Shown one piece after another: positions 1 to 10,359 of a DNA stretch of 64,000 nt. Positions within the stretch are counted from its first letter, which is position 1. Each line of letters starts with the position of its first letter. The stretch spans positions 124,001 through 188,000 of the forward strand of contig NZ_JAJOYT010000007.1 in the NCBI RefSeq assembly GCF_021290965.1. Direction: 5' to 3'. The position numbers were made by a program, and so were the translations under genes. Below the pieces are notes generated by a model that ran no database searches, had not been told where the DNA came from, and saw only the letters and a program-made list of their open reading frames with translations. The stretch comes from Rheinheimera faecalis. GTDB taxonomy: Bacteria > Pseudomonadota > Gammaproteobacteria > Enterobacterales > Alteromonadaceae.

Positions 1-1149
1 TTCTTTGGTACAGGTAACTCAGCTGGCGTTAACTTAAGTACAAACAAGTACAACAGACAAATTTCATTGTCTGTGACTGATCCGTACTTCACACTTGATG
101 CTGTCAGTTTAGGTGGTCAGATATTCTATTCAGATACCGACTATTCCAGTTTGTCATCTAACTTAGAAGCCTATAAACAAAAACGTTATGGTTTTGGCGC
201 TACTGTTGGTTACCCAATCAATGAGTACAACAGATTAAACTTCGGCACCAACTATGCGGTCAACGAAATTAACTCCTTATCTGAATATGATCAGTTACGT
301 CATTTCAGAGCTGTGTTAATGGATAAAAATGATCCGGATGGTGGTTATAAGTTTACTAACTACGAGCTGATTGCCAGCTGGATCCAAAGCACATTAAACC
401 GTGGTTTGTTCCCGACTGCTGGTCATGAACTGGTGTTAAGCGGACGTATTACTACACCAAATTCAGATTTGCAGTACTACAAAACCACTTTTGAAGCCCG
501 CAATTATATTCCGCTGAGTAATGACCACCGCTGGTCGTTCTTAAGTAAGCTGGAAGTGGGTTATGGTAATGGTTACGGCAGTAAAGATGGTTACGATTAT
601 ACGCTGCCATTTACTGATAACTTCTATGCTGGTGGTCAGAATTTACGTGGTTTTGAAGCCCGTATTATCGGTCCTCACGCTATATACCGTCAGGTCAGTA
701 CAGTTCCGGGTTTACCTAATCCTACAGGTGGATCTGGTAATCCACTGCCGACTGATCCGAGTTTTGACACTTATTTAGTGTCTCCACGGTCAACGGGTGG
801 TAATGCCATGGCTATTGCTACCCTTGAGTTAATCACACCGACACCTTTTGTCAGTGAGGATTATGTAAACCAGATACGTACCAGCCTATTTGTTGACGCA
901 GGTAACGTCTGGGATACAGAGTTTGATTTAAGTCGTTATGATGGTTTAAGCCCGTCGACAAGTCAGAATTTTAACAGTCCTGCATTGTTAGACTATTCTG
1001 ATCCAGGCTTAATCCGTGTTTCGACAGGTCTTTCTCTGCAATGGATTTCACCTATGGGTCCATTGACATTTAGCCTGGCTAAAATCATCCGGAAAGAAGA
1101 GGGTGATGATCAGGAAAACTTTAGTTTCAATATTGGTACTACATTCTAA
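1..1149 (+). CDS. bamA: Outer-membrane assembly factor BamA, C-terminal part (5' end outside window)
   Basis: The frame is open from the first base. The visible 382 residues are the C-terminal beta-barrel of BamA, the central subunit of the BAM complex that folds and inserts outer-membrane proteins. The FGTGN and YTDPYF-like segments near the start, the GGxxxxRGF segment (GGQNLRGFEARIIGP, about residues 210-225 of the visible part) and the closing aromatic residue (NIGTTF) fit the Omp85 barrel. The POTRA domains lie upstream of the window. Order bamA-skp-lpxD-fabZ-lpxA-lpxB matches E. coli. The stop is 21 bases before skp, so the two are probably co-transcribed. Confidence 0.95.
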   Translation, partial: FFGTGNSAGVNLSTNKYNRQISLSVTDPYFTLDAVSLGGQIFYSDTDYSSLSSNLEAYKQKRYGFGATVGYPINEYNRLNFGTNYAVNEINSLSEYDQLRHFRAVLMDKNDPDGGYKFTNYELIASWIQSTLNRGLFPTAGHELVLSGRITTPNSDLQYYKTTFEARNYIPLSNDHRWSFLSKLEVGYGNGYGSKDGYDYTLPFTDNFYAGGQNLRGFEARIIGPHAIYRQVSTVPGLPNPTGGSGNPLPTDPSFDTYLVSPRSTGGNAMAIATLELITPTPFVSEDYVNQIRTSLFVDAGNVWDTEFDLSRYDGLSPSTSQNFNSPALLDYSDPGLIRVSTGLSLQWISPMGPLTFSLAKIIRKEEGDDQENFSFNIGTTF

Positions 1150-1170
1150 ATTTATGGGAAAGGGAAACAC

Positions 1171-1689
1171 ATGTTTAAGCAAAGCTTAGCAAAAACTGCA
1201 TTGGTATTGATGGCTGGCCTGTTGATGGCTGGTACTGCTGCAGCAAAAGAAATGAAGATTGGTATCGTTGATGTACAGGCCATTGTTGCCCAATTACCTC
1301 AAACGACCTCTATTCAAAATACATTAAAAGCTGAGTTCGAAGGCCGTATTGCTGAAGTACAAAAGCTGGAAAAAGACATCGCTTTTAATCAGGAAAAATT
1401 AAAGCGTGATGGCGCTACCATGAACGACCAGCAGAAAAAAACTCTGCAGGGCGAAATGGAAAAGCAAATGCGCAGCTACGAGCAGTTAGCTCGTCCATTG
1501 GATGAAGATTACCGTAAGCGCCAGGGCGAAGAACGTAACAAGCTGATGGGTTTAGTGAAAACTGCGATTGATAGTCTGGCTAAAAAAGACAACTACGACC
1601 TGATTTTAAATGCTCAGGCTGGTGTGTTTGTTAAACCTGAATATGACATCTCTAATGCTGTTGTAGCTCAGGTGAGCAAAGCCAAATAA
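1171..1689 (+). CDS. skp: Periplasmic chaperone Skp (OmpH family)
   Basis: A 172-residue protein with a clear signal peptide (hydrophobic residues 8-22, ending TAAAKE). The mature part begins KIGIVDVQAIVAQLPQ, the usual Skp/OmpH opening, followed by a long charged helical region (about 45-120) that forms the tentacle coiled coils. Skp holds unfolded outer-membrane proteins in the periplasm before delivery to BamA, the gene just upstream. A GGGAAA-type ribosome binding site precedes the ATG. Its TAA stop shares one base with the lpxD ATG, indicating translational coupling. Length is close to that of E. coli Skp. Confidence 0.95.
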   Translation: MFKQSLAKTALVLMAGLLMAGTAAAKEMKIGIVDVQAIVAQLPQTTSIQNTLKAEFEGRIAEVQKLEKDIAFNQEKLKRDGATMNDQQKKTLQGEMEKQMRSYEQLARPLDEDYRKRQGEERNKLMGLVKTAIDSLAKKDNYDLILNAQAGVFVKPEYDISNAVVAQVSKAK

Positions 1690-2735
1690 TGGCAAAGCTT
1701 ACTTTAGCTTTTATAGCTGAGCAGTTAAATGCTCAGCTAGTTGGAGACGCCACGGCACTGATTAGTGCCGTTGGTACATTGGAAGAGGCGACAAGCCATC
1801 AAATCAGCTTCTTGTCCAACAGCAAGTACCGTAAATTTTTGCAGTCGACTCAAGCCGGTGCAGTGCTTATTAAAGCTGATGATCAGAGCTACTGTCCTGT
1901 TAATGCGCTGATCGTAAACGACCCTTATGTGGCTTTTGCTAAAATAGCCCAATTATTAGATTCCACACCTGCTGCCGCTTATGGGCGGGGGCAGAATATA
2001 GTGATAGACCCTTCAGCTTCAGTGCCAGATTCAGTCGTTATAGGCCCCAACGTGGTGATTTCCGCTGGTGCCGTGATTGGCGAGAATGTACAAATTGGCG
2101 CTGGTTGTTTTATTGGCGAAAATGTCTTGATAGCCGATGGCTGTAAAATCTGGCCTAACGTGACCTTTTACCACGGCGTGAAGCTTGGTAAAAATTGTCT
2201 GGTGCACAGTGGTGCTGTGATAGGTGCAGATGGTTTTGGTTTTGCTAACGAACGTGGTCGCTGGTTAAAAATCCCTCAGGTCGGTACTGTCATCATAGGC
2301 GACGATACTGAAGTGGGTGCCAATACCACGATAGACCGTGGAGCTTTAGGCGATACAGTGATTGGTAAGAACGTGATTCTGGACAATCAGGTACAAATTG
2401 CTCACAACGTGCAAATTGGTGATCACACAGCCATTGCAGGTTGCACTGTCGTAGCTGGCAGCACTAAAATTGGCCGCTATTGTATTATTGGTGGTGCCTG
2501 CGCCATTAATGGTCATATGGAAATATGTGATGGTGTGCAAATTACCGGCATGTCGATGATCATTAAGTCCATCACCGAAAAAGGTATTTATTCATCCGGT
2601 ACTCCGGCCAGCACCAATCTGGAATGGCGGAAAAATAGCGTCCGGTTTCGTCAACTGGACCAGATGTATCAAAAATTACGGGAACTTGAACAGCAAATGG
2701 CTGCTTTGTCCCTACCGCCTTCAAAAGACGAATAA
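1689..2735 (+). CDS. lpxD: UDP-3-O-acylglucosamine N-acyltransferase LpxD
   Basis: LpxD catalyses the third step of lipid A synthesis, adding a 3-hydroxyacyl chain from ACP to the glucosamine 2-amino group. The 348-residue protein has the N-terminal uridine-binding domain (about 1-100), then a long left-handed beta-helix of hexapeptide repeats (about 105-290: IGPNVVI, IGENVQI, IGAGCFI and so on), then a C-terminal helix (RFRQLDQMYQKLRELEQQ). The HNVQIG segment around residue 240 contains the expected catalytic histidine. The ATG overlaps the skp stop as TAATG. The gene lies between skp and fabZ, the order usual in gammaproteobacteria. Confidence 0.96.
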   Translation: MAKLTLAFIAEQLNAQLVGDATALISAVGTLEEATSHQISFLSNSKYRKFLQSTQAGAVLIKADDQSYCPVNALIVNDPYVAFAKIAQLLDSTPAAAYGRGQNIVIDPSASVPDSVVIGPNVVISAGAVIGENVQIGAGCFIGENVLIADGCKIWPNVTFYHGVKLGKNCLVHSGAVIGADGFGFANERGRWLKIPQVGTVIIGDDTEVGANTTIDRGALGDTVIGKNVILDNQVQIAHNVQIGDHTAIAGCTVVAGSTKIGRYCIIGGACAINGHMEICDGVQITGMSMIIKSITEKGIYSSGTPASTNLEWRKNSVRFRQLDQMYQKLRELEQQMAALSLPPSKDE

Positions 2736-2752
2736 TATAAAAGAGGTTCACT

Positions 2753-3205
2753 TTGGCTAACCAATTGAATATCCTTGAAATACAGGAAATCATGGCCTTG
2801 CTGCCACATCGCTATCCATTTTTAATGATCGACCGGGTTCTTGATTTCACTCCTGGCGAATCTTTAACTGCTATTAAAAACGTCACAATCAATGAGCCGA
2901 TTTTTACCGGTCACTTCCCTAATATGCCAATTTTCCCTGGCGTATTAATTCTGGAAGCTTTGGCTCAGGCCACAGGTATTTTAGGTTTTAAGACAGTGAC
3001 AGAACGTTCTGAGAACGAGCTGTATTTATTTGCTGCTATAGACGAAGCCCGTTTTAAAAAGCCTGTTGTTCCTGGCGATCAAATGGTGCTGGAAGTAAAG
3101 TTCTTGAAAGAACGCCGTAATTTGTGGAAGTTTTATGGTGAAGCCAAAGTGGATGGCCAGGTCGTTTGTAGTGCTGAACTGATGTGTGCCAGAAGAGAGC
3201 TTTAA
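2753..3205 (+). CDS. fabZ: 3-hydroxyacyl-ACP dehydratase FabZ
   Basis: FabZ dehydrates 3-hydroxyacyl-ACP in type II fatty-acid synthesis and competes with LpxA/LpxD for 3-hydroxymyristoyl-ACP, so its place here links phospholipid and lipid A supply. The 150-residue hot-dog fold protein shows [14 protein letters not shown] (about 17-30), [20 protein letters not shown] with the catalytic His and Glu (about 54-73), and a VPGDQM turn. The start is TTG at 2753, chosen because AAGAGG lies about 8 bases upstream and the N-terminus matches the family; there is no ATG at that site. The stop is one base from the lpxA ATG. Confidence 0.95.
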   Translation: MANQLNILEIQEIMALLPHRYPFLMIDRVLDFTPGESLTAIKNVTINEPIFTGHFPNMPIFPGVLILEALAQATGILGFKTVTERSENELYLFAAIDEARFKKPVVPGDQMVLEVKFLKERRNLWKFYGEAKVDGQVVCSAELMCARREL

Positions 3206-3206
3206 T

Positions 3207-3977
3207 ATGATCCATCCTACCGCTGTGATAGAACCCGGTGCCGTACTTGGTCAAAACGTCAAAGTTGGACCATTTTGTTATATTGCCGCTAACGTGGTGA
3301 TTGGCGATGACACAGTGCTTGAATCTCATGTGGTGCTGAAAGGCCCAACCGTCATGGGCAAAGGCAATCATTTTTACCAGTTCACCAGCATAGGTGAAGA
3401 TTGCCAGGACAAAAAATACAACGGCGAGCCAACAGAACTGATTATTGGTGACAACAATGTATTCCGCGAAAACTGTACTGTGCATCGTGGCACGGTGCAG
3501 GACAAAGGTGTCACCCGTATTGGCTCGAATAACCTCTTTATGAACAATACCCATGTCGCACACGACTGTGTGATTGGCGATAACGTGATTTTTGCCAGCG
3601 GTGCTCAGTCAGCTGGTCATGTACATGTTGGCGATTGGGCTATTTTAGGCGGCATGACAGGGATCCATCAGTTCTGCCATATAGGCGCTCATGCTTTTAT
3701 CGGCGGTGGTTCTATTGTCGTCAAAGACGTACCTCCTTACCTGATGGCGCACGGCTCACATGCTGTACCTGCTGGTTTAAACCTTGAAGGTTTAAAACGC
3801 CGCGGCTTTAGTGCCGATGCGATTTTAGAAGTGCGCCGAGCTTATAAAGAAGTCTATCGCAAAGGTTTAACAGTGCAGGAAGCTTTGGATGCTCTGGCAG
3901 AAAAGTCTGCCGAATTCCCGGAAGTGAAAGCCTTCACTGATTTTATCGCCAACTCCAGCCGTGGCATTATTCGCTGA
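3207..3977 (+). CDS. lpxA: UDP-N-acetylglucosamine O-acyltransferase LpxA
   Basis: First committed enzyme of lipid A synthesis, moving a 3-hydroxyacyl group from ACP to the 3-OH of UDP-GlcNAc. The 256-residue protein starts MIHPTAVIEPGAVLGQNVKVGPF, the standard LpxA N-terminus. The same frame is open seven codons further upstream, but that would overlap fabZ and add residues not seen in the family, so I use ATG 3207. Hexapeptide repeats run to about residue 190, with NNTHVAHDCVIGD carrying the catalytic His near 120 and the IGGGSIVVKDVPPY stretch after it. The C-terminal helical domain follows. Its TGA overlaps the lpxB ATG. Confidence 0.96.
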   Translation: MIHPTAVIEPGAVLGQNVKVGPFCYIAANVVIGDDTVLESHVVLKGPTVMGKGNHFYQFTSIGEDCQDKKYNGEPTELIIGDNNVFRENCTVHRGTVQDKGVTRIGSNNLFMNNTHVAHDCVIGDNVIFASGAQSAGHVHVGDWAILGGMTGIHQFCHIGAHAFIGGGSIVVKDVPPYLMAHGSHAVPAGLNLEGLKRRGFSADAILEVRRAYKEVYRKGLTVQEALDALAEKSAEFPEVKAFTDFIANSSRGIIR

Positions 3978-5137
3978 TGGTTGAGTTGCAAACTAAGATT
4001 AAAATCGCGTTAGTCGCCGGGGAACACTCCGGCGATATTTTAGGTGCAGATTTAATCCGCGCTTTAAAGTTGTTGTACCCGCAGGCAGAATTTTACGGCA
4101 TAGGCGGCGAGCGCATGAAAGCCGAAGGCTTTAGCGCTTTGTTTGATATGGAAGAGCTGGCGGTTATGGGCATAGTGGAAGTTTTAGGCCGCTTGCCACG
4201 TTTGCTGCAAGTTCGCAAAGAGCTACTGGCGAATCTTACTGCCACAAAGCCTGATGTCTTTATTGGCATAGACGCGCCGGATTTTAATATTCCGGTGGAG
4301 CTCAAGCTCAAAGCCGCTGGTATTAAAACTGTGCATTATGTCAGCCCCTCTGTCTGGGCCTGGCGGCAAAAACGTATTTTTAAAATAGCCAAAGCCACCC
4401 ATATGGTGCTGGCGTTATTGCCTTTTGAGAAAGCCTTTTACGACAAATTTGCTGTGCCATGCAGCTTTGTCGGCCATACGCTGGCAGACCAAATGCCTTT
4501 GCAGCCTGATAAAGCCGCTGCCAAAACTGAACTGGGTTTAAAAGCCGAAGCGCCAGTGCTGGCGATCATGCCGGGCAGCAGAACCAATGAAATCAAATTA
4601 TTAGCTGCAGATTATCTGCTTGCTGCAGAAGAATTACAACGTCAGCAGCCTGATTTACAGCTGATTTGTAATATGGTGACAGAGCAAAAAGCAGAGTTGT
4701 TCCGCCAGATTAAACAGCAGGTTGCACCGGATTTAGTGGTGCAGTTGGAAATCGGCAAAGCCCGCACTACGTTAACAGCGGCTGATGCTGTGTTTATCGC
4801 CTCAGGCACTGCCACCTTAGAAGCCATGCTGGCCAAAACCGCCATGGTGGTGGGTTATAAGATGAACTGGCTGACGCATCAGATAGCTAAACGTTTAGTG
4901 AAACTGAAGTTCTTTAGCCTGCCAAATTTATTGGCTGATAAAGCTTTAGTGACAGAGCTGCTGCAACAGCAGGTCACAGTCGACAACCTGGTGACAGCTA
5001 TGGCGCCTTTATTACAAAACCAGGCAGCGCAGCAAGCATGTGTCAGCTCTTTTACAGAGCTGCATCAAGTGATCCGCTGCAATGCCAGCGAACAAGCTGC
5101 TGCGGCAATAGCAAAAGTGATGGAAAACCCTGTATGA
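3977..5137 (+). CDS. lpxB: Lipid-A-disaccharide synthase LpxB
   Basis: LpxB (GT19) joins UDP-2,3-diacylglucosamine and lipid X to give the lipid A disaccharide at the inner membrane. The 386-residue product shows [16 protein letters not shown] at the N-terminus, GIGGERM (about 41-47), [33 protein letters not shown] (about 120-137), [10 protein letters not shown] (about 200-209) and [11 protein letters not shown] (about 275-285), all typical of LpxB. The ATG overlaps the lpxA stop (TGATG) and the gene ends overlapping the rnhB ATG (ATGA), so both junctions are translationally coupled. Length matches the E. coli enzyme. Confidence 0.96.
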   Translation: MVELQTKIKIALVAGEHSGDILGADLIRALKLLYPQAEFYGIGGERMKAEGFSALFDMEELAVMGIVEVLGRLPRLLQVRKELLANLTATKPDVFIGIDAPDFNIPVELKLKAAGIKTVHYVSPSVWAWRQKRIFKIAKATHMVLALLPFEKAFYDKFAVPCSFVGHTLADQMPLQPDKAAAKTELGLKAEAPVLAIMPGSRTNEIKLLAADYLLAAEELQRQQPDLQLICNMVTEQKAELFRQIKQQVAPDLVVQLEIGKARTTLTAADAVFIASGTATLEAMLAKTAMVVGYKMNWLTHQIAKRLVKLKFFSLPNLLADKALVTELLQQQVTVDNLVTAMAPLLQNQAAQQACVSSFTELHQVIRCNASEQAAAAIAKVMENPV

Positions 5138-5757
5138 GTGTTAAAGCTCTGAATGCTGAAACATACCAAAGACCACAAGTTCAGCTGATTTGTGGTGTAG
5201 ACGAAGTAGGGCGTGGCCCGCTTGTTGGCGCTGTAGTAACAGCCGCTGTGATCCTTGATCCAAATAACCCTATTGTTGGCTTAAACGATTCTAAAAAACT
5301 GTCAGAAAAAAAACGCCTGCAACTGGCTGAAGAAATTAAAGCTAAAGCCTTAAGCTGGAGCTTAGGCCGGGCTGAAGTGCATGAAATTGACAGTTTAAAT
5401 ATTCTACACGCCACTATGCTGGCCATGACCCGTGCTGTGCAGGGGCTGCATATTAAGCCGGAATGGGCCTTAATAGATGGCAACCGTGTGCCTAAAGATA
5501 TAGGGGTTCAGGCCAGTGCTGTGGTCAAAGGTGATGCTTTAGTGCCGGAAATCAGTGCTGCTTCTATTCTTGCCAAAGTGGCGCGGGATGAAGAAATGCA
5601 GCAACTGGCAGAGTTATATCCACAGTATGGTTTTGCTGGTCATAAAGGTTATCCGACCGCTGAGCACCTGGCAGCTATTAAAACTCATGGTGTGATTAAC
5701 GAACACAGACGCAGCTTTAAACCTGTCAGGGATGTGTTGGAGCAGATGCATGGCTGA
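5134..5757 (+). CDS. rnhB: Ribonuclease HII
   Basis: RNase HII cuts the RNA strand of RNA-DNA hybrids and starts ribonucleotide excision repair. The 207-residue protein has [15 protein letters not shown] with the paired acidic residues D23 and E24, [12 protein letters not shown] (about 54-65), and DGNRVPK (about 115), the RNase HII active-site pattern. The frame is open upstream into lpxB, but ATG 5134 overlapping the lpxB stop as ATGA gives the usual N-terminus. Its last 8 bases overlap dnaE. It lies between lpxB and dnaE as in E. coli. Confidence 0.95.
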   Translation: MSVKALNAETYQRPQVQLICGVDEVGRGPLVGAVVTAAVILDPNNPIVGLNDSKKLSEKKRLQLAEEIKAKALSWSLGRAEVHEIDSLNILHATMLAMTRAVQGLHIKPEWALIDGNRVPKDIGVQASAVVKGDALVPEISAASILAKVARDEEMQQLAELYPQYGFAGHKGYPTAEHLAAIKTHGVINEHRRSFKPVRDVLEQMHG

Positions 5758-8700
5758 TCCGGGTTTTATTCATTTAAGGGTGCACAGCGATTTTTCGATG
5801 ATCGATGGCATCAAAAAAATAAAGCCTATAGTCAAAGCGGCGAAAGAGCTGAATATGCCTGCGCTTGCTTTAACAGATCAGATGAATATGTGTGGCCTGG
5901 TGCGTTTTTACAGTACAGCACATGAAGCCGGTATTAAGCCGATAGTAGGTGCAGATCTGTGGGTGCAGCATCCGCTGTTTCCGGGTGATGCCTGTCGTTT
6001 ATTGATTTTGGCAGCCGACAACGCGGGTTACCAGAACCTGACTATGTTGCTGTCCAAGGCCTATTTACGTGGCCATGTGCATCACAAACCGCAGATTGAT
6101 CATGAATGGCTGGTGGAATACAAAGAAGGCCTGATTGTATTATCAGGTGCGAAAGACGGCCCTTTAGGCAAAGCCTTAATTAAAGGCAATGCCCCCAGTG
6201 CTTTGGCCTTAGTGCAGTTTTATCGTGAACATTTCCCAAACCGGTTTTTTATTGAACTGACCCGCACCGGCCGTCCTGACGAAGAAACTTATATTCAGGC
6301 TGCAGTAGAACTGGCAGAACGTGAACAGTTGCCTGTGGTTGCCACTAACGAAGTGGTGATGTTAAGCCCTGACGATTTTCCGGCCCATGAAATCCGTGTT
6401 GCCATTCATGATGGTTACACCTTAGAAGATAAAAGACGGCCAAAAAACTACAGCGAACAGCAGTATCTGCGATCTGCAGAAGAAATGCTGGAGCTGTTCT
6501 CCGATATTCCGGAAGCGCTACAAAACTCAGTTGAAATCGCTAAACGTTGTAATGTCACCATAAGGTTAGGTGAATACTTCCTGCCGGCTTTCCCGACTGG
6601 TGGTTTGTCCGACGCTGACTTCTTAGTCTTAAAATCCAAAGAAGGTCTGGAAAAGCGTTTGCTGCAGTTATTTCCCGACCCTGAAGTTCGTAAAGTAAAA
6701 CGGGTTGAATACGACGAACGTTTAGACATTGAGCTCGGCGTAATCAACCAGATGGGATTCCCTGGTTACTTCCTGGTTGTTATGGAATTTATCCAGTGGA
6801 GCAAAGACAACGATATTCCGGTCGGCCCTGGCCGGGGCTCGGGTGCCGGTTCTTTAGTGGCTTATGCACTGAGCATTACCGACCTTGACCCTTTGGAATT
6901 TGACTTACTGTTCGAACGTTTCTTAAACCCTGAGCGGGTGTCGATGCCTGACTTTGACGTCGACTTCTGTATGGACAGACGCGACGAGGTGATAGAACAC
7001 GTTTCCGACATGTATGGCCGCGAAGCCGTATCGCAGATCATCACCTTCGGTACTATGGCGGCTAAAGCTGTTATTCGTGACGTTGGTCGGGTACTGGGTC
7101 ATCCTTATGGTTTTGTGGACCGTATCTCTAAGCTGATCCCACCCACTCCTGGTATGACGCTGGAACAGGCTTTTAAAGAAGAGCCACGTTTACCCGAATT
7201 GTATGCCGCCGATCAGGAAGTAAAAGACTTGATCGACATGGCGCGTCAGTTGGAAGGTGTGACCCGAAACGCCGGTAAACACGCCGGTGGTGTGGTGATA
7301 GCGCCGACTAAAATTACCGACTTTGCGCCTGTCTATTGTGATGAAGAGGGTAATAACCCCGTCACTCAGTTTGATAAAAACGACGTAGAATACGCAGGTC
7401 TGGTGAAGTTCGACTTCCTCGGTTTGCGCACACTGACCATCTTGCAGTGGGCTGTGAATATGACCAACGAGCGTCTGGCCCGTGAAGGCAAGCCGCTGGT
7501 GGATATTAATACTATTCCGCTGACCGACCGCAAGAGTTTTGATGTGCTGATGAAGGCGGATACCACAGCGGTATTCCAGCTTGAATCCCGTGGTATGAAA
7601 GACTTAATACGCCGTCTGCAGCCCGACTGTTTCGAAGATATGATAGCCCTTGTGGCTTTGTTCCGTCCTGGTCCATTGCAGTCAGGCATGGTAGATAACT
7701 TTATCGACCGTAAACGGGGTCGTGAAGAAATCTCTTATCCGGATTCTACCTGGCAACATGACTCGTTAATTCCTATTCTGGAGCCTACCTACGGCATTAT
7801 CCTGTATCAGGAACAGGTTATGCAAATCGCGCAGGTCTTGTCTGGTTATTCACTGGGCGGCGCTGACTTATTGCGCCGTGCTATGGGTAAAAAGAAGCCA
7901 GAAGAGATGGCTAAACAGCGCGATACTTTCCGTGATGGTGCTGTGGCGAATGGCGTCGATGCCGAACTGTCGATGAAAATCTTCGATTTGGTAGAGAAGT
8001 TCGCAGGCTACGGTTTTAACAAATCTCACTCAGCCGCTTATGCTTTGGTGTCGTATCAGACCTTGTGGATGAAGGCACATTATCCGGCTGAGTTTATGGC
8101 CGCTGTAATGTCTGCCGATATGGATAACACCGACAAAATCGTCATTCTGGTGGATGAATGTGAGCATATGAAGCTCAAATTGATCCCGCCTGATGTGAAT
8201 TCTGGTGAATATAAATTTACCGTAAACCGCCAAGGCCATATAGTTTATGGTATAGGCGCGATAAAAGGTGTGGGTGAAGGTCCGGTTGAAGCTATTTTGG
8301 CGGCACGGGCTAAACATGGAACATTCACAGACTTGTTCGACTTCTGTAATAAAGTTGATTTAAAACAGTTGAACCGCCGCGTTATTGAAAAGCTGATTTT
8401 ATCCGGCGCTATGGACCAGTTGGGCCCACATCGTGCTGCTATGATGGCGACCTTGGAAGAAGCAATGAAAGGCGCGGAGCAGCAGGCTAAAGCCGAAGCT
8501 ATGGGTCAATCTGATCTATTTGGTTTAATGGCACCAGAGCCTGAACACGCAGCCAGTGCTTTTAAACAAGTGCCGATTTGGCCGGACGAAGTCTGGCTGG
8601 AAGGCGAACGAGAAACCTTGGGTTTATACCTGACAGGTCACCCTATCAACAGATATCTGGTGGAGTTACCGCATTACAGTTCTGGCCGTTTAGTCGATAT

Positions 8701-9220
8701 GCAGCCGGGTCGTCGTGATCAGGTGGTGCATGCTGCTGGTTTAGTCTTGTCTGTGCGCACTATGATCAATAAAAAGGGCAGACGTTGGGCTATTGTCACT
8801 TTAGATGACAAATCTGCGCGCCTGGATGTACGTTTTTTCCCCGAACAGTTCGAAAACTTCGAGCATTTGCTGCAAAAAGACAAAATATTGGTGGTGTCGG
8901 GACAGGTCAGCTTTGATGATTTCAGCGGTGGCCTTACAATGTCCGGCCGCGAAGTAGTGGACATCATAGCTGCACGGGAAAAATGCTTAAAATCCTTGAC
9001 CTTAACTGTACATCAGCAGCAAATGGGACTGGATTATCTGCAAAAACTGCAGCAAGCTATGCACGAATTTAAATTAGGCACAGTGCCTGTGAAGCTGGTG
9101 TACCAGCGTGACGAAGGTCAAATCACAGTGGCATTGGGCACCGAATGGTGGGTAACACCTACCGATGCTTTGTTGCATCAACTGCGACAATTAGCAACAA
9201 TACAACTGGATTTTCATTAA
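5750..9220 (+). CDS. dnaE: DNA polymerase III alpha subunit
   Basis: Catalytic subunit of the replicative polymerase, 1156 residues, near the E. coli length of 1160. The N-terminal PHP domain starts [15 protein letters not shown]. The palm shows [16 protein letters not shown] and the catalytic Asp motif PDFDVDF (D401, D403, D405). Further on are [41 protein letters not shown], the HhH region and an OB fold (about 960-1050). ATG 5750 was chosen over an upstream in-frame codon because it gives [16 protein letters not shown], the family N-terminus, and overlaps rnhB by 8 bases. No terminator is visible between dnaE and accA. Confidence 0.97.
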   Translation: MADPGFIHLRVHSDFSMIDGIKKIKPIVKAAKELNMPALALTDQMNMCGLVRFYSTAHEAGIKPIVGADLWVQHPLFPGDACRLLILAADNAGYQNLTMLLSKAYLRGHVHHKPQIDHEWLVEYKEGLIVLSGAKDGPLGKALIKGNAPSALALVQFYREHFPNRFFIELTRTGRPDEETYIQAAVELAEREQLPVVATNEVVMLSPDDFPAHEIRVAIHDGYTLEDKRRPKNYSEQQYLRSAEEMLELFSDIPEALQNSVEIAKRCNVTIRLGEYFLPAFPTGGLSDADFLVLKSKEGLEKRLLQLFPDPEVRKVKRVEYDERLDIELGVINQMGFPGYFLVVMEFIQWSKDNDIPVGPGRGSGAGSLVAYALSITDLDPLEFDLLFERFLNPERVSMPDFDVDFCMDRRDEVIEHVSDMYGREAVSQIITFGTMAAKAVIRDVGRVLGHPYGFVDRISKLIPPTPGMTLEQAFKEEPRLPELYAADQEVKDLIDMARQLEGVTRNAGKHAGGVVIAPTKITDFAPVYCDEEGNNPVTQFDKNDVEYAGLVKFDFLGLRTLTILQWAVNMTNERLAREGKPLVDINTIPLTDRKSFDVLMKADTTAVFQLESRGMKDLIRRLQPDCFEDMIALVALFRPGPLQSGMVDNFIDRKRGREEISYPDSTWQHDSLIPILEPTYGIILYQEQVMQIAQVLSGYSLGGADLLRRAMGKKKPEEMAKQRDTFRDGAVANGVDAELSMKIFDLVEKFAGYGFNKSHSAAYALVSYQTLWMKAHYPAEFMAAVMSADMDNTDKIVILVDECEHMKLKLIPPDVNSGEYKFTVNRQGHIVYGIGAIKGVGEGPVEAILAARAKHGTFTDLFDFCNKVDLKQLNRRVIEKLILSGAMDQLGPHRAAMMATLEEAMKGAEQQAKAEAMGQSDLFGLMAPEPEHAASAFKQVPIWPDEVWLEGERETLGLYLTGHPINRYLVELPHYSSGRLVDMQPGRRDQVVHAAGLVLSVRTMINKKGRRWAIVTLDDKSARLDVRFFPEQFENFEHLLQKDKILVVSGQVSFDDFSGGLTMSGREVVDIIAAREKCLKSLTLTVHQQQMGLDYLQKLQQAMHEFKLGTVPVKLVYQRDEGQITVALGTEWWVTPTDALLHQLRQLATIQLDFH

Positions 9221-9237
9221 TTAGGTAGTGACAGTCG

Positions 9238-10194
9238 ATGATGCTGAATTATTTAGAGTTTGAGCAACCGATTGCGGAACTTGAAGCCAAAATAGAAGAA
9301 CTTCGCAAAGTAAGCCGCAATGGCGAGTTTGATCTCGGCCTTGAAGAAGAAGTAAACAAGCTGAAGGAAAAAAGCTTAACTCTGACAAAAAAGATCTTTG
9401 CAGAATTAGGTGCCTGGCAGGTTGCTCAGTTAGCCCGTCATCCGTTGCGTCCTTACACGCTGGATTACATCAAACATATTTTCACTGACTTTGACGAGTT
9501 TGCCGGTGATCGTACTTTTGCCAACGATCCTGCCATTGTCTGTGGTACAGCCCGTTTAGGTGACAAAACCGTGATGGTGATTGGTCATCAGAAAGGTCGT
9601 GACACCTCTGAGAAAATCAAACGTAACTTTGGTATGCCAAAACCTGAAGGCTACCGTAAAGCTTTACGTATGATGGAAATGGCTGAACGTTTTAATTTGC
9701 CCATCATCACTTTTATCGACACGCCTGGTGCTTATCCTGGTGTGGGCGCTGAAGAACGTGGTCAAAGTGAAGCTATTGCCCGTAACCTTAAAGTGATGGC
9801 TGGCCTGAAAGTGCCGGTGCTCTGTACTGTGATAGGCGAGGGTGGTTCTGGTGGTGCTTTAGCTATTGGCGTCGGCGATCAGGTCAACATGCTGCAATAC
9901 AGTACTTATTCGGTGATTTCACCTGAAGGTTGTGCTTCTATTCTGTGGAAAAGTGCTGATAAAGCCCCTATTGCTGCTGATGCCATGGGTATCACAGCAC
10001 CACGTTTAAAAGAGCTGAACCTGATTGACGAAATTGTCAGCGAGCCTTTAGGTGGTGCACACCGTAATCATGAACAAATGGCACAAAGCTTAAAGCAGGC
10101 CCTTTTACGTGACTTAGCCAAGCTGGAAAAGTTAAGTATTGAAGACTTGCTGGACAGAAGGTATAAACGCTTAATGTCTTTTGGCTATTGCTAA
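9238..10194 (+). CDS. accA: Acetyl-CoA carboxylase carboxyltransferase subunit alpha
   Basis: AccA with AccD forms the carboxyltransferase that transfers CO2 from carboxybiotin to acetyl-CoA, giving malonyl-CoA for fatty-acid synthesis. The 318-residue protein is close to E. coli AccA throughout: [37 protein letters not shown] (about 119-138), [38 protein letters not shown] and [17 protein letters not shown]. Two adjacent ATGs (9238, 9241) are possible starts; the second gives the MLNYLEFEQ form closest to E. coli. Its TAA abuts an ERIC-like element, and a terminator follows that element, so the long cluster probably ends here. Confidence 0.96.
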   Translation: MMLNYLEFEQPIAELEAKIEELRKVSRNGEFDLGLEEEVNKLKEKSLTLTKKIFAELGAWQVAQLARHPLRPYTLDYIKHIFTDFDEFAGDRTFANDPAIVCGTARLGDKTVMVIGHQKGRDTSEKIKRNFGMPKPEGYRKALRMMEMAERFNLPIITFIDTPGAYPGVGAEERGQSEAIARNLKVMAGLKVPVLCTVIGEGGSGGALAIGVGDQVNMLQYSTYSVISPEGCASILWKSADKAPIAADAMGITAPRLKELNLIDEIVSEPLGGAHRNHEQMAQSLKQALLRDLAKLEKLSIEDLLDRRYKRLMSFGYC

Positions 10195-10321
10195 TATACC
10201 CGTCGTACTTGAAGCTGCAGCTTTGTTGCCTGCGCGCTCTCGCCCCAGTCACATAGACAACTATGCTCCTGGGGTCTCGCTCGCTAGTCGCCTCACTGCA
10301 ACATCAATTACTTAGGGTATA
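10195..10321 (+). repeat. ERIC-like intergenic repeat, copy 1 (127 bp)
   Basis: The element begins TATACCCGTCGTACTTGAAG directly after the accA stop and ends TTAGGGTATA. The core CGCCCCAGTCACATAG followed by CTATGCTCCTGGGGTCTC corresponds to the central hairpin of the enterobacterial repetitive intergenic consensus (ERIC), and 127 bp is the canonical ERIC length. Copies 2 (29782-29908) and 3 (62399-62526) are in the same orientation. It is non-coding and lies between accA and its terminator, so it should be transcribed as a hairpin in the accA 3' UTR. Confidence 0.85.
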
Positions 10322-10324
10322 AAA

Positions 10325-10346
10325 GCCGCCGCAAGGCGGTTTTTTG
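10325..10346 (+). terminator. Rho-independent terminator after accA
   Basis: GCCGCC, a GCAA loop and GGCGGT are followed by a run of six T. The strong tetraloop stem fits an intrinsic terminator for the bamA-accA cluster, placed after the ERIC-like element and 14 bases before the tilS start. Confidence 0.85.
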
Positions 10347-10359
10347 TTGTTTAGGATCT

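Noticed and set aside
3054-3563. A 169-residue minus-strand frame opposite fabZ/lpxA
   Set aside because: It lies antisense to two well-supported genes in a coupled cluster and resembles nothing; it is a by-product of codon bias.
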